In this document: positions 45,231 through 55,760 of the stretch, piece after piece
How positions within the stretch are numbered: the stretch's first letter is position 1
Layout: every line of letters begins with the position of its first letter
Source: Roseivirga spongicola
GTDB lineage: Bacteria > Bacteroidota > Bacteroidia > Cytophagales > Cyclobacteriaceae
Length of the DNA: 64,000 bases
NCBI RefSeq assembly: GCF_001592965.1
Contig: NZ_LRPC01000028.1
Coordinates: 868,001 to 932,000 of the forward strand
Direction: 5' to 3'
Translations under genes and position numbers: made by a program
Notes under the pieces: model-generated
Databases searched by the model: none
Told to the model about the DNA's origin: nothing
What the model saw: only the letters and a program-made list of their open reading frames with translations

Positions 45231-46136
45231 ATGCAGTTTACATTAGAAGATATTAAAGGGCTGGGCAACATAGAGTTGCTGGCTAAACAAATGGTAGAAG
45301 GGTTTATTACCGGCTTGCATAAATCTCCATATCATGGTTTTTCAGTTGAGTTTGCAGAACACCGACTCTATAATAATGGAGAAAGCACCAGACATATTGA
45401 TTGGAAACTTTATGCTAAAACCGATAGACTATATACTAAACAATACGAGGAGGAAACTAACCTGCGTTGCCAGCTCATCATTGACCAATCTTCTTCTATG
45501 TATTACCCAAAGGAGAACTTGGGCAAAATGAGATTTAGTGTAATGGCTGGTGCTGCCCTCACCTATCTTTTCCACAAACAAAGAGATGCTGTTGGCCTTC
45601 ACACCTTTAGCGAAAAGCTAGAAATTGAGACTCCTGTAAAATCTTCTGCGTCACATATTCACAAGCTTTTTCTTCAGTTCAATGAAATGCTGGAGAAACC
45701 AAAGACAGAAAAGCGAACTAACGTTGCATCTATTCTGAATCAACTTGCTCAGAAAATTCATAGAAGGTCTTTGGTAATCATTTTCTCCGATATGTTCGAC
45801 AATGAAGCCAATGAAGAAGAGTTGATGTCTGCACTGCAGCACTTAAAGCACAAAAAACATGAAGTGCTACTGTTTCATGTAACGGATCATCATACGGAGT
45901 TAGATTTTGACTTTGAAGATAGACCTCATGAATTTATAGACTCAGAAACTCAAGAGAGGGTTAGGTTGAACCCTGCCACTATAAAGAAAGCCTTTAGAGA
46001 GCAAATGGACTCTTATTACAAAGACCTTTACCTCAAATGTGCCAAGCTAAAGATTGATTTGATAGAAGCCGACATCAACCAAGGTTTCGACCAAATTCTT
46101 AAAGCCTATTTGATAAAGAGACAAAAGATGACTTAA
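45231..46136 (+). CDS. DUF58 domain protein with von Willebrand A-like fold
   Basis: A 301-residue cytoplasmic protein of the DUF58 family. The DUF58 signature STRHIDWKLYAKTDRLYTKQYEEETN is at about residues 50-75, followed by a VWA-like region with a MIDAS-type DQSSSM motif near residue 84 and SDMFDNEANEEELMSAL near 185. DUF58 proteins usually pair with MoxR ATPases and VWA proteins in BatI/Aerotolerance operons. No MoxR gene is adjacent here; the downstream gene is an unrelated lipoprotein. Confidence 0.88.
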   Translation: MQFTLEDIKGLGNIELLAKQMVEGFITGLHKSPYHGFSVEFAEHRLYNNGESTRHIDWKLYAKTDRLYTKQYEEETNLRCQLIIDQSSSMYYPKENLGKMRFSVMAGAALTYLFHKQRDAVGLHTFSEKLEIETPVKSSASHIHKLFLQFNEMLEKPKTEKRTNVASILNQLAQKIHRRSLVIIFSDMFDNEANEEELMSALQHLKHKKHEVLLFHVTDHHTELDFDFEDRPHEFIDSETQERVRLNPATIKKAFREQMDSYYKDLYLKCAKLKIDLIEADINQGFDQILKAYLIKRQKMT

Positions 46137-46160
46137 TTTAAGAATATCAAAATCTAATCA

Positions 46161-46874
46161 ATGAAAAACACAATACACATCATTTCCTTAGCCCTTCTTG
46201 TATTTCTATCTAGTTGCGACTTTGATTCTAAAAAATCTTATGATTCCAAAACACTAGAAGAAAAAAACAACGCCAAACTTGAGTTAGAAATCGAAAGGAA
46301 AGGTTACTTCAGCAATAATGTTTCTGGATCATCGGAGGGTGAGTTTATGTTTCAAAGAATGGGCAGCCTTCAAGAAGTGATTAAATCTTTCACCCCAAAT
46401 AACAGTCTATTGGTAAAGGGTGATTTTCAAGACTTCACCTATAACCTCAAAGTCACTGATTTTCCAGCAAAGGAAATATCTCTTCTAAGAGATGAAATAT
46501 TAAGCTTTATGGCTGAAGAAGTTGGATTTGAGTGGAAAACAGAAGATGGCACAAGAGAATTCTACAGCGTAGAAATATCAAATAGAGAATTACTTGCGCA
46601 GGCAAGAGACTATCAAGCAGGCATAAAACAACAATCTAAGATTACAAAAAATCAAATCAGCTTTGTTGGCACACTAACAGACCTAATCACATTATTAAAT
46701 AAGGAGGTCGAGACTCCTATTGAAGGGCAATTACCTGAACTTGGATTTAACCTTAAAATTGAACTTAAGAGAGGCAGCACCGAAGAATTGTTTAAAGAAT
46801 TAAGGAACTCTTATGGCATTACTTTCAATAAAGAATTTGAAAGTAGTGACCAGATTATTATCACAAAATTGTAG
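46161..46874 (+). CDS. Lipoprotein with STN-like repeats, unknown function
   Basis: A 237-residue protein of uncertain family. A lipoprotein signal ends in LSSC near residue 19. The body contains two similar alpha-beta units ending in FKWKTEDG-like and ELRNSYGITFNKEF, reminiscent of the STN or DUF3738 (TIGR03435) folds, which are short secretin/TonB N-terminal-like domains. No catalytic residues are visible. It follows DUF58 by 24 bp and shares its terminator, so the two are probably co-transcribed. The fold is inferred from pattern only. Confidence 0.6.
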   Translation: MKNTIHIISLALLVFLSSCDFDSKKSYDSKTLEEKNNAKLELEIERKGYFSNNVSGSSEGEFMFQRMGSLQEVIKSFTPNNSLLVKGDFQDFTYNLKVTDFPAKEISLLRDEILSFMAEEVGFEWKTEDGTREFYSVEISNRELLAQARDYQAGIKQQSKITKNQISFVGTLTDLITLLNKEVETPIEGQLPELGFNLKIELKRGSTEELFKELRNSYGITFNKEFESSDQIIITKL

Positions 46875-46877
46875 AAT

Positions 46878-46908
46878 AAAAAAAAGGCCTCTCACGAGGC
46901 CTTTTTTT
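46878..46908. terminator. Bidirectional terminator between the STN-like and ferredoxin genes
   Basis: AAAAAGGCCTC (46881-46891) and GAGGCCTTTTT (46896-46906) pair with a TCAC loop and have T-runs in both directions. Confidence 0.9.
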
Positions 46909-46933
46909 ATCAATATTATTGGTTCCAACGCTA

Positions 46934-47326
<393 letters not shown>

Positions 47327-47398
47327 CTAAGTTTCAGAATTCTTCAGTATTTGGCGCAAAAGTAATGAGTTATTGTTCTTGCGCGCAATCTTAAAGTG

Positions 47399-47406
47399 TA
47401 TTTTTG
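47399..47406 (+). promoter_or_regulatory. Candidate -7 element of the acyl-CoA reductase gene
   Basis: TATTTTTG matches TAnnTTTG; a TTG lies 17 bp upstream at 47379-47381. The transcript would begin near 47412, which supports the ATG at 47423. Confidence 0.45.
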
Positions 47407-47422
47407 CCACAGAATTACAACA

Positions 47423-48430
47423 ATGGAATTAGAAGCGAGACTAAAAGGAATAAGACAACTGGGCTTTTGGTTTAATGAACAAAAGGGCGAATCGTTAGAT
47501 GCCTTGTGCCAAATAGCAGCCAATCAGAACAACTGGTTTACCAAAGAAAGCATAGAAAAGTGTTTTAATGCTTGGGCAGAAGCCCTTCAAAAAGACAAAA
47601 TGCAAGACTGGGTAAAACCTTACTCCTTTAAAGCTTCTGGCAAAAACATTGGACTTGTACTTGCTGGAAATATTCCATTGGTTGGTCTCCACGATGTATT
47701 GTCAGTAATTATAAGTGGAAATGTAGCCTGTGTAAAATACTCTTCGCAAGACTCTATTTTAATGAAAGCTGTTATAAACGCCCTAATCAATATTGATGCA
47801 GGCTTTAAAGAGCTTATTCAAGAGGTTGAACGACTCAACGATGTAGATGCCGTTATTGCAACTGGTTCTGACAATTCCGCAAGATACTTCAAACACTACT
47901 TCGCAGGGAAACCACATATCATCAGACAAAACAGAGTTTCAGTGGGCATTGTTAACGGAAGCGAAAGTACCGAAGACTTTGAAGCACTAGGCGAAGATAT
48001 ATTTACCTATTTCGGTCTTGGTTGCAGAAACGTATCTAAAGTTTATGTACCGAAGGATTTTAAACTACCTACACTCATAAGTGCAATGGACAAATTCTCT
48101 TCTGCACTTGATCATCACAAATACCGCAACAACTACGACTACAATAAATCAATCTACCTAGTCAACAAAGAACCGCACCTAGATTCTGGCTTCTTTATGA
48201 TGAGAGAAAGCAAAGAGTTGGTCTCTCCTATTTCAGTACTCTATTATGAAACCTACGAAAGTGAGGCAGAGCTCTCCCTAAAGTTATCGGCTCAGCAAGA
48301 CAAAATTCAATGTGTAGTTTCAAAAGACGGCTGGTACGAAGGCAGCTTGCCATTCGGAACCGCTCAATGTCCTGAACTTTGGGATTATGCCGATGGTGTA
48401 GATACGCTGGAGTTTTTGGCCTCCTTATAA
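47423..48430 (+). CDS. LuxC-type acyl-CoA reductase
   Basis: A 335-residue enzyme of the LuxC/acyl-CoA reductase family, which reduces long-chain acyl-CoA to aldehyde with NADPH. The ATG at 47423 (MELEARLKG) is used because the longer frame begins upstream of the predicted transcript start. Visible features are the nucleotide loop IGLVLAGNIPLVGLHDVL, ATGSDNSARYF and the catalytic-cysteine region YFGLGCRNVSKVYVP near residue 205. No LuxD or LuxE genes are near, so aldehydes probably serve lipid metabolism, not light. Confidence 0.85.
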   Translation: MELEARLKGIRQLGFWFNEQKGESLDALCQIAANQNNWFTKESIEKCFNAWAEALQKDKMQDWVKPYSFKASGKNIGLVLAGNIPLVGLHDVLSVIISGNVACVKYSSQDSILMKAVINALINIDAGFKELIQEVERLNDVDAVIATGSDNSARYFKHYFAGKPHIIRQNRVSVGIVNGSESTEDFEALGEDIFTYFGLGCRNVSKVYVPKDFKLPTLISAMDKFSSALDHHKYRNNYDYNKSIYLVNKEPHLDSGFFMMRESKELVSPISVLYYETYESEAELSLKLSAQQDKIQCVVSKDGWYEGSLPFGTAQCPELWDYADGVDTLEFLASL

Positions 48431-48473
48431 ATTCAAAAACCATTTCAATGATTTTATAAAAAGTAAAATAACA

Positions 48474-48505
48474 AACTAGCCCAAGGTTTAAACCGTGGGC
48501 TAGTT
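48474..48505 (+). terminator. Long hairpin after the acyl-CoA reductase gene
   Basis: AACTAGCCCA (48474-48483) pairs with TGGGCTAGTT (48496-48505), with GGTTTAAACC inside. Only TATTT follows, so the T-tract is weak. Confidence 0.6.
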
Positions 48506-48537
48506 ATTTGAATCCATAAGAATTCGCATCTTTAAGC

Positions 48538-49878
48538 ATGACCAAAAGATTCAGGCAACTTTTCTACCACCTCTTCCCCTCTCCTTTTGCCATAGCCATT
48601 ATAATTTCTGTGATGGTGTTTTTTCTGGCACTAATTTTCACTCAAAGGCCTGAAAACGCTGTTTCCGCTTATCCGATAAAAATTTTGGAGTATTGGCAAA
48701 CTGGCTTTTGGGAGCTTTTAGCATTCACCATGCAAATGGCTCTTATTCTTATACTTGGCCATACCTTAGCGCTTACTCCAATATTCAATAAGCTCATTGG
48801 TCAGCTAACCAAGTTTTGTAACACAACTGCTCAGGCTGCATTGATTGTCAGCTTATTTACAATTCTACTCAGTTTCTTCAACTGGGGCCTGTGCCTAGTA
48901 TTCGGAGCAATATTTGCCAGAAAAGTAGCCGAAAGATCACAACAACTAGGTAAACCACTGAACTACCCTCTGATAGGTGCGGCTGGTTATGCTGGCATGA
49001 TGTGTTGGCATGGTGGTTTTTCGGCATCTGCGCCACTAACTGTTTCAGGTAAAGATCATTTTCTTATCAATCAAATTGGAAGAATAGGTATTGATGAAAC
49101 AATACTCTCCAACATGAATCTTGTTACTTGGTTTTGTCTGGTTATTCTTATTCCACTGTCTTTATACTTGCTCGGCAAAATGGTTAAAGACAAACCTTTC
49201 AATCTAAAAGCAGATGATTCGGTGGTAGAATCCGACTCTGTAGTTGGTGCCGAGAAATTTGACCATTACAAACTACCCGCCATTGGTCTGGGAGTTATCA
49301 TTTGTTTTATAGCTATTCGACAAGCCTTCAATACTCCAAGTGATGCTGGCCTAGGTTTCATTGATCTCAATTATGTAAACTTCTTACTCTTTGGTCTAGG
49401 ACTTACTTTCCATGGAACATTCGCCAAATTTCTGAAAGCCGTTCAAACTGCTGTTGGCGGATCTACAGGCATAATCATTCAATTCCCACTGTATGCAGGA
49501 ATAATGGGCATTATGAAATACTCTGGCTTAGGTGCCGAAATCTCCTATGCTTTTGTAGCTATTTCCAACCAAACTACTCTACCCATCTTCACTTTCTTGA
49601 GTGCTGGTTTGGTAAACATCTTTGTGCCGAGCGGTGGCGGTCAGTGGGTAGTTCAAGGACCTATTGTAACAGAAGCAGCACAAACACTTGGAGTCTCCAT
49701 CCCAAAAACGGTAATGGCGCTTAGTTATGGAGACCAGCTCACTAACATGCTTCAGCCATTCTGGGCCCTCCCACTCTTAGGAATTACACAGCTTAAAGCC
49801 AAAGACATACTGCCTTATAGTGGTTTTATTTTGCTTATTGGCTCTGTTATCTTCATCACCAACTTGCTGATTTTTTAA
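48538..49878 (+). CDS. Short-chain fatty acid transporter (AtoE family)
   Basis: A 446-residue inner-membrane protein with about 10 to 12 helices, matching the AtoE/short-chain fatty acid transporter family: NWGLCLVFGAIFARKVA, YPLIGAAGYAGMMCWHGGFSASAPLTVSG and the C-terminal FVPSGGGQWVVQGPIVTEAA segment. It probably imports acetoacetate, butyrate or similar acids. It lies about 110 bp after the acyl-CoA reductase and before aconitase, a neighbourhood of acetate and fatty-acid carbon use. Confidence 0.9.
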   Translation: MTKRFRQLFYHLFPSPFAIAIIISVMVFFLALIFTQRPENAVSAYPIKILEYWQTGFWELLAFTMQMALILILGHTLALTPIFNKLIGQLTKFCNTTAQAALIVSLFTILLSFFNWGLCLVFGAIFARKVAERSQQLGKPLNYPLIGAAGYAGMMCWHGGFSASAPLTVSGKDHFLINQIGRIGIDETILSNMNLVTWFCLVILIPLSLYLLGKMVKDKPFNLKADDSVVESDSVVGAEKFDHYKLPAIGLGVIICFIAIRQAFNTPSDAGLGFIDLNYVNFLLFGLGLTFHGTFAKFLKAVQTAVGGSTGIIIQFPLYAGIMGIMKYSGLGAEISYAFVAISNQTTLPIFTFLSAGLVNIFVPSGGGQWVVQGPIVTEAAQTLGVSIPKTVMALSYGDQLTNMLQPFWALPLLGITQLKAKDILPYSGFILLIGSVIFITNLLIF

Positions 49879-50028
49879 AAATCAAAAGCTTCTGAATTGC
49901 TGATTATTACTACAAGAATTTAGAAAGGTTCTAGCCTCCAATTTTACCGATTTTTGATAAATTGCGCCCCCTTAAAAAGGAGACTTTGAGCACGTTAAAA
50001 GCACATTGAAGCTACTTTTTAAATAATG

Positions 50029-50060
50029 CTCTCTTTTAGCCTTATAGCTAAAAAAGAGAG
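50029..50060 (+). promoter_or_regulatory. Hairpin in the leader of the first aconitase gene
   Basis: CTCTCTTTTAGC (50029-50040) pairs with GCTAAAAAAGAGAG (50047-50060), with a two-base bulge and CTTATA loop, 44 bp before the start codon. Confidence 0.45.
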
Positions 50061-50104
50061 ATTGAGATAAGAAATCTAAATACAAGATTTAAACCATTGC
50101 CTAA

Positions 50105-52885
50105 ATGACAACCTATCAGGATTACATCAAGGAGATTGAAGAAAGAAAACAAGCTGGGTTACACCCAAAACCTATTGATGAAAGTGAGTTATTGAGTGAA
50201 ATCATCACCCAAATAAAAGATACAAATAACGAACATAGAGCAGATTCACTGCAGTTCTTCATATACAATACCCTACCAGGCACCACCCCTGCCGCTAAGG
50301 TAAAATCAGACTTCTTAAAGGAGATCATTTTAGGCGAATCGGAAGTTGCTGAAATTACACCAGATTTCGCTTTCGAATTGCTTTCTCATATGAAGGGTGG
50401 ACCTTCGGTAAAAGTACTATTAGACTTAGCTTTAGGTAACGACCAAACCATTGCAGAAAAGGCTGCTAAAGTGCTTAAAACTCAGGTATTCCTTTACGAA
50501 GCCGATACCGAAAGACTAGAACAAGCCTATAAAAACGGTAATACTATTGCCAAAGGCATTCTTGAAAGCTACTCTCAGGCAGAGTTTTTCACTCAATTAC
50601 CAGATGTTCCTGAAAAAATTGAGATCGTAACTTTCATTGCAGGAACTGGAGATATCTCTACCGACCTGCTTTCTCCTGGTGCCGATGCGCACTCTAGATC
50701 TGACAGAGAGCTACACGGTCAATGTATTTTCGAGCACAACAAAGAAATGCAAGAAGAGCTGAAAGCCCTTAAGGCTGAGCACCCTGATAAAAGAGTAATG
50801 TTAGTGGCCGAAAAAGGTACCATGGGTGTTGGTTCTTCTAGAATGTCAGGCGTAAACAACGTAGCCCTTTGGACTGGTATTCAGGCAAGCCCGTATGTAC
50901 CATTCATTAACATCGCACCGATCATTGGTGGAACAAATGGCGTAGCTCCTATCTTCTTGACAACTGTTGGCGTAACAGGTGGAATTGGTATAGACCTTAA
51001 AAACTGGGTAAAGAAGAAAGATGCTGATGGCAATACGGTAGTAGACGCTGATGGCGAACCAGTGTTGGAACAGACTTATTCTGTAGAAACTGGTACGGTT
51101 CTGACCATCGACACAAAAACCAAGAAACTCTATAAGGGTGATGAAGAGCTAATGGATATCTCTTCTGCTCTAACTCCTCAAAAGATGGAGTTTATTAAAG
51201 CAGGCGGTTCTTATGCCGTTGTATTTGGTAAAAAACTCCAGTCTTTCGCTGCTAAGACTTTGAATGTTGAAGCACCTGTAGTTTACGCTCCATCAAAAGA
51301 AATTTCTCACGAAGGCCAAGGACTTACAGCCGTTGAAAAAATCTTCAACAAAAACGCTGTAGGCAACACGCCAGGTAAAGTACTTCATGCAGGTTCGAAC
51401 ACTAGAGTTGAAGTAAACATTGTAGGCTCTCAGGATACTACGGGGCTAATGACCTCTCAAGAGCTTGAATCTATGGCTGCCACTGTCATCTCTCCTATTG
51501 TAGATGGGGCTTATCAGTCGGGCTGTCATACTGCTTCAGTTTGGGACAAGAAGGCTCAAGCGAACATCCCTAAACTGATGAAGTTTATGAATGAGTTTGG
51601 CCTAATCACCGCACGTGACCCTAAAGGCAAGTACCATTCAATGACCGATGTAATTCACAAAGTACTGAATGACATCACTATAGATGATTGGGCAATTATT
51701 ATTGGAGGTGACTCTCACACTAGAATGTCTAAAGGTGTGGCTTTCGGTGCCGACTCAGGTACTGTAGCCCTAGCTTTGGCAACTGGTGAAGCTTCTATGC
51801 CTATTCCTGAGTCTGTAAAAGTGACCTTCAAAGGGAGCATGAAAAGCTTCATGGACTTCCGTGATGTAGTACATGCTACGCAGCAACAAATGCTGAAGCA
51901 ATTTGGCGGAGAAAACGTATTCCAAGGTAGAGTTATTGAGGTGCACATTGGTACGCTTACAGCAGACCAAGCCTTCACCTTCACCGACTGGACTGCAGAG
52001 ATGAAGGCAAAAGCTTCTATCTGTATTTCAGAAGATGAAACCTTAATCGAATCGCTAGAGATTGCTAAATCCCGTATGGAAATCATGATCCAAAAGGGTA
52101 TGGACAATGAGAAGCAAGTGCTTCAAGGCTTGATCGACAAAGCAAACAAGAGAATTGCAGAAATCAGATCGGGTGAAAAACCTGCTTTGAGGCCTGACAG
52201 CAATGCAAAATACTATGCTGAAGTAGTGGTTGATCTGGATGAGATTGGCGAGCCAATGATTGCCGACCCAGATGTAAACAATGACGATGTTTCTAAGCGC
52301 TATACGCACGACACCATCAGACCATTGTCTTACTACGGAGGTCAGAAGAAGATAGACCTTGGTTTTGTGGGTTCTTGTATGGTTCACAAGGGTGACATGA
52401 AAATTTTGGCTCAAATGCTTAAAAACATAGAAAGTCAAACAGGAAACGTAACCTTCCAAGCTCCTTTAGTAGTGGCCCCTCCTACTTACAACATTGTAGA
52501 TGAGCTGAAAGCAGAAGGCGATTGGGAAGTGCTTCAAAAATACTCTGGTTTTGAGTTTGACGACAACAACCCTAAGGCTGCCGCTAGAACTAGCTATGAA
52601 AACATGCTTTATCTAGAGCGTCCTGGTTGTAACCTATGTATGGGTAACCAAGAAAAAGCAGCTCCTGGCGATACTGTTATGGCTACATCTACCAGACTAT
52701 TCCAAGGTAGAGTGGTGAAAGATTCTGAAGAGAAGAAAGGTGAATCTTTATTATCTTCAACACCAGTTGTAGTGCTCTCTACTATTTTAGGTAGAACACC
52801 TACAATTGAAGAATATGAAAAAGCTGTTGAAGGAATTGAATTAACCAAATTCAAACCTTCATCTAAGCTTTTAACAGCTAGCTAA
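50105..52885 (+). CDS. acnB: Bifunctional aconitate hydratase 2/2-methylisocitrate dehydratase
   Basis: A 926-residue 4Fe-4S enzyme converting citrate to isocitrate in the TCA cycle. The N-terminal HEAT-like region (about 1-160) and swivel domain come first, as in AcnB and unlike AcnA. Substrate and cluster motifs include GGDSHTRMSKGVAFGADSG, VGSCMVHKGD (cluster cysteine) and GCNLCMGNQ (two further cluster cysteines). The length matches the long Bacteroidota form. A second, different-class aconitase gene follows 167 bp downstream on the same strand. Confidence 0.96.
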   Translation: MTTYQDYIKEIEERKQAGLHPKPIDESELLSEIITQIKDTNNEHRADSLQFFIYNTLPGTTPAAKVKSDFLKEIILGESEVAEITPDFAFELLSHMKGGPSVKVLLDLALGNDQTIAEKAAKVLKTQVFLYEADTERLEQAYKNGNTIAKGILESYSQAEFFTQLPDVPEKIEIVTFIAGTGDISTDLLSPGADAHSRSDRELHGQCIFEHNKEMQEELKALKAEHPDKRVMLVAEKGTMGVGSSRMSGVNNVALWTGIQASPYVPFINIAPIIGGTNGVAPIFLTTVGVTGGIGIDLKNWVKKKDADGNTVVDADGEPVLEQTYSVETGTVLTIDTKTKKLYKGDEELMDISSALTPQKMEFIKAGGSYAVVFGKKLQSFAAKTLNVEAPVVYAPSKEISHEGQGLTAVEKIFNKNAVGNTPGKVLHAGSNTRVEVNIVGSQDTTGLMTSQELESMAATVISPIVDGAYQSGCHTASVWDKKAQANIPKLMKFMNEFGLITARDPKGKYHSMTDVIHKVLNDITIDDWAIIIGGDSHTRMSKGVAFGADSGTVALALATGEASMPIPESVKVTFKGSMKSFMDFRDVVHATQQQMLKQFGGENVFQGRVIEVHIGTLTADQAFTFTDWTAEMKAKASICISEDETLIESLEIAKSRMEIMIQKGMDNEKQVLQGLIDKANKRIAEIRSGEKPALRPDSNAKYYAEVVVDLDEIGEPMIADPDVNNDDVSKRYTHDTIRPLSYYGGQKKIDLGFVGSCMVHKGDMKILAQMLKNIESQTGNVTFQAPLVVAPPTYNIVDELKAEGDWEVLQKYSGFEFDDNNPKAAARTSYENMLYLERPGCNLCMGNQEKAAPGDTVMATSTRLFQGRVVKDSEEKKGESLLSSTPVVVLSTILGRTPTIEEYEKAVEGIELTKFKPSSKLLTAS

Positions 52886-52956
52886 TAGGTTCGAGCAAAG
52901 GCTATTATATTTAAAAAGCGTACGTTTCGAACACTTTTTAGTGCGAGTTTGTTAGT

Positions 52957-52995
52957 TGTCTGTATGGGCGATACATTTTTTTGCCCATGCAGACA
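52957..52995 (+). promoter_or_regulatory. Strong intergenic hairpin between the two aconitase genes
   Basis: TGTCTGTATGGGC (52957-52969) pairs with GCCCATGCAGACA (52983-52995) at 12 of 13 positions, with a loop GATACATTTTTTT. An A-run, not a T-run, follows, so it does not look like a simple terminator of acnB. Confidence 0.6.
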
Positions 52996-53052
52996 AAAAA
53001 AGCTAATTTTTGAGTCGTTCGTTTTTTAAACCAAAAACCAAAAAAATAGTCC

Positions 53053-55317
53053 ATGGCCTTTGACATTGATATGATTAAGGCTGTTTACGAGAAAATGCCT
53101 TCTCGAATTGAAGCAGCTAGAAATACTGTAAAAAAACCACTTACCCTTTCTGAAAAAATCCTGTACTCCCACCTTTGGGACGGAGATGCCACAACCTCTT
53201 ACGAACGAGGTAAGTCGTATGTAGATTTCGCTCCAGATAGAGTAGCCATGCAGGATGCTACAGCGCAAATGGCACTTTTGCAGTTTATGCAAGCAGGAAA
53301 GCCAACCGCGGCTGTTCCTTCTACTGTACACTGTGATCACCTGATTTTAGCTAAGCAAGGTGCCGAACAAGACCTAAGACATTCATTAACTGCCTCTGGT
53401 GAAGTATTCAATTTTCTGGAGTCGGTTTCTAACAAATACGGAATCGGATTCTGGAAACCTGGGGCTGGTATTATTCACCAAGTAGTGCTCGAAAACTATG
53501 CATTCCCAGGTGGAATGATGATTGGTACCGATTCGCATACCGTAAATGCTGGTGGACTAGGAATGGTTGCCATTGGTGTTGGTGGTGCTGATGCGGTTGA
53601 CGTAATGGCTGGAATGCCATGGGAGCTTAAATTCCCAAAACTCATTGGTGTAAAGTTGACCGGGAAAATGAACGGTTGGACTGCTCCGAAAGACGTTATT
53701 CTTAAAGTTGCCGGAATCCTAACTGTTAAAGGTGGAACTGGCTGTATTGTAGAATACTTTGGCGAAGGAGCCAAAAGCATGTCGGCTACAGGTAAAGGTA
53801 CTATCTGTAACATGGGTGCCGAAATTGGTGCTACTACTTCAACTTTCGGTTATGACGATTCAATGGAGCGCTACCTTCGCGCTACAGACAGAGCTGATGT
53901 GGCCGATTTGGCGAACACTGTAAGAGAACACCTTACTGGTGATGATGAGGTTTATGCCAATCCTGAGGAATATTTCGATCAGGTTATTGAAATTGACCTC
54001 AGTACATTAGAACCTCATGTAAACGGCCCTTTCACCCCAGATAGAGCCACTCCTGTTTCTCAAATGAGAGAAGAAGCTGAGAAAAACGGCTGGCCTACTA
54101 AAGTTGAATGGGGACTGATTGGTTCTTGTACCAACTCTTCTTACGAAGACTTGTCTAGAGCTTCTTCTATTGCCAAACAAGCGGTAGAAAAAGGATTAAA
54201 AACTAAAGCTGACTTCGGTATCAACCCAGGTTCTGAGCAAGTTAGATATACCGCAGAAAGAGACGGAATGCTTCAAATCTTTGAAGATTTGGATGCAACT
54301 ATCTTCACCAATGCTTGCGGACCATGTATCGGCCAGTGGGAAAGAACAGGTGACAATAATAGAGTAAACACCATTGTACACTCTTTCAATAGAAACTTTT
54401 CTAAAAGAGCAGATGGAAACCCAAATACGCATGCATTTGTGACTTCTCCAGAAATGGTAGCAGCTATTGCAATCTCTGGAGATTTAGGCTTCAACCCTAT
54501 CACAGACACCCTAACCAACGAGAAAGGTGAGCAAGTGAAACTTGATCCACCAGTGGGTGATGAACTTCCTTCTAAAGGTTTTGCGGTTGAAGAAAATGGT
54601 TATCAAGCCCCTGCTTCTGATGGAAGTAATGTGGAAGTAATAGTGAAGCCAGACTCTAAGCGCTTACAATTATTGACTCCTTTCGAACCTTGGGATGGGA
54701 AGAATATTACCGGAGCGAAACTTTTGATCAAAGCTTTTGGAAAGTGTACAACCGACCACATTTCTATGGCAGGTCCATGGTTAAGATTCAGAGGTCACTT
54801 AGACAATATTTCGGACAACTGTTTGATCGGTGCAGTCAATGCATACAATCAGTCAACCAACAAGGTGAAAAACCAATTGACAGGCGAATATGGTCCTGTG
54901 CCTGCAACAGCCCGTCAATATAAAGCTGAAGGGATTCCTTCAATCGTTGTGGGAGACCATAACTATGGAGAAGGTTCTTCTAGAGAGCATGCTGCCATGG
55001 AGCCAAGACACTTAGGTGTTAAGGCAGTTTTAGTGAAGTCTTTCGCGAGAATTCACGAAACTAACTTGAAGAAACAAGGTATGCTCGGTCTTACTTTTGC
55101 CGATGAAGCCGATTACGACAAAGTTCAAGAAGACGATACAATCAACTTCCTCGATTTAGATCAGTTTGCAGAAGATAAGCCTTTGACTTTAGAGTTTGTT
55201 CATGCCGATGGCTCTAAAGACATCATCAAAGCGAACCATACTTACAATGAAGCACAAATTGGTTGGTTCAGAGCTGGTTCTGCCTTGAACTTGATTAAGG
55301 AGCAGAATAAGTCATAG
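53053..55317 (+). CDS. Aconitate hydratase, mitochondrial type
   Basis: A 754-residue 4Fe-4S aconitase of the class found in mitochondria and many Bacteroidota, with the swivel domain at the C-terminus. The cluster cysteines are in [14 protein letters not shown] (one) and ACGPCIGQW (two). The active-site segments [23 protein letters not shown] and [14 protein letters not shown] are intact. It duplicates the reaction of the upstream acnB; the pair may respond differently to oxidants or iron. The gene ends 40 bp before a strong terminator. Confidence 0.96.
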   Translation: MAFDIDMIKAVYEKMPSRIEAARNTVKKPLTLSEKILYSHLWDGDATTSYERGKSYVDFAPDRVAMQDATAQMALLQFMQAGKPTAAVPSTVHCDHLILAKQGAEQDLRHSLTASGEVFNFLESVSNKYGIGFWKPGAGIIHQVVLENYAFPGGMMIGTDSHTVNAGGLGMVAIGVGGADAVDVMAGMPWELKFPKLIGVKLTGKMNGWTAPKDVILKVAGILTVKGGTGCIVEYFGEGAKSMSATGKGTICNMGAEIGATTSTFGYDDSMERYLRATDRADVADLANTVREHLTGDDEVYANPEEYFDQVIEIDLSTLEPHVNGPFTPDRATPVSQMREEAEKNGWPTKVEWGLIGSCTNSSYEDLSRASSIAKQAVEKGLKTKADFGINPGSEQVRYTAERDGMLQIFEDLDATIFTNACGPCIGQWERTGDNNRVNTIVHSFNRNFSKRADGNPNTHAFVTSPEMVAAIAISGDLGFNPITDTLTNEKGEQVKLDPPVGDELPSKGFAVEENGYQAPASDGSNVEVIVKPDSKRLQLLTPFEPWDGKNITGAKLLIKAFGKCTTDHISMAGPWLRFRGHLDNISDNCLIGAVNAYNQSTNKVKNQLTGEYGPVPATARQYKAEGIPSIVVGDHNYGEGSSREHAAMEPRHLGVKAVLVKSFARIHETNLKKQGMLGLTFADEADYDKVQEDDTINFLDLDQFAEDKPLTLEFVHADGSKDIIKANHTYNEAQIGWFRAGSALNLIKEQNKS

Positions 55318-55357
55318 AGTAGATTTTAGACTGTAGACGTCAGACTACAGATATTAG

Positions 55358-55387
55358 AAAGCCTGATTCAATGAATCGGGCTTTTTT
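55358..55387 (+). terminator. Terminator after the second aconitase
   Basis: AAAGCCTGATTC (55358-55369) pairs with GAATCGGGCTTT (55373-55384) at nearly every base and runs into TTTTTT. It overlaps the longer frame of the next gene and so argues for a later start. Confidence 0.85.
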
Positions 55388-55418
55388 CATTAATATAGCT
55401 TTGATGAAAACAAAGCAT

Positions 55419-55760
55419 ATGCAAGACAACCGCATTAACTACATCGAGCTAAAAGCCAAAGACCTTGAAGCTATTAAAAAATTCTATTCATCAACCTTTG
55501 GTTGGAAATTCACAGATTATGGACAGGACTATGTTGCATTCAATGAAAGTGGACTAGAGGGCGGTTTTGAAAAATCTGAAGAACCTATCGTAAACGGAGC
55601 TTTGGTGGTTTTATATCACAGCAACCTTGAATACGTACTAGAAACCGTAAAGGCTAATGGTGGCACTATTGTTAAAGATATCTTCTCCTTTCCCGGAGGC
55701 AGACGTTTTCATTTCACCGACCCAGCAGGTAATGAGTTGGCTATTTGGTCAGAAGACTAG
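55419..55760 (+). CDS. VOC superfamily protein (glyoxalase-like)
   Basis: A 113-residue vicinal oxygen chelate protein: NRINYIELKAKDLEAIKKFYSSTFGWKF begins the first module and PGGRRFHFTDPAGNELAIWSED ends the second, resembling putative lactoylglutathione lyase-like proteins with His/Glu metal ligands. Starts at 55371 (inside the terminator) and 55404 (directly abutting a TAGCTTTG -7-like element) are unlikely, so the ATG at 55419 is preferred. A pntB fragment continues in the same frame straight after the stop. Confidence 0.78.
   Translation: MQDNRINYIELKAKDLEAIKKFYSSTFGWKFTDYGQDYVAFNESGLEGGFEKSEEPIVNGALVVLYHSNLEYVLETVKANGGTIVKDIFSFPGGRRFHFTDPAGNELAIWSED

Noticed and set aside
51715-52459. 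Overlapping minus-strand frames of about 130 codons
   Set aside because: They lie fully inside acnB, whose conserved aconitase sequence explains them.
52957-52995. acnB terminator
   Set aside because: The hairpin is followed by an A-run on the plus strand and not by a T-tract, so it does not look like an intrinsic terminator.
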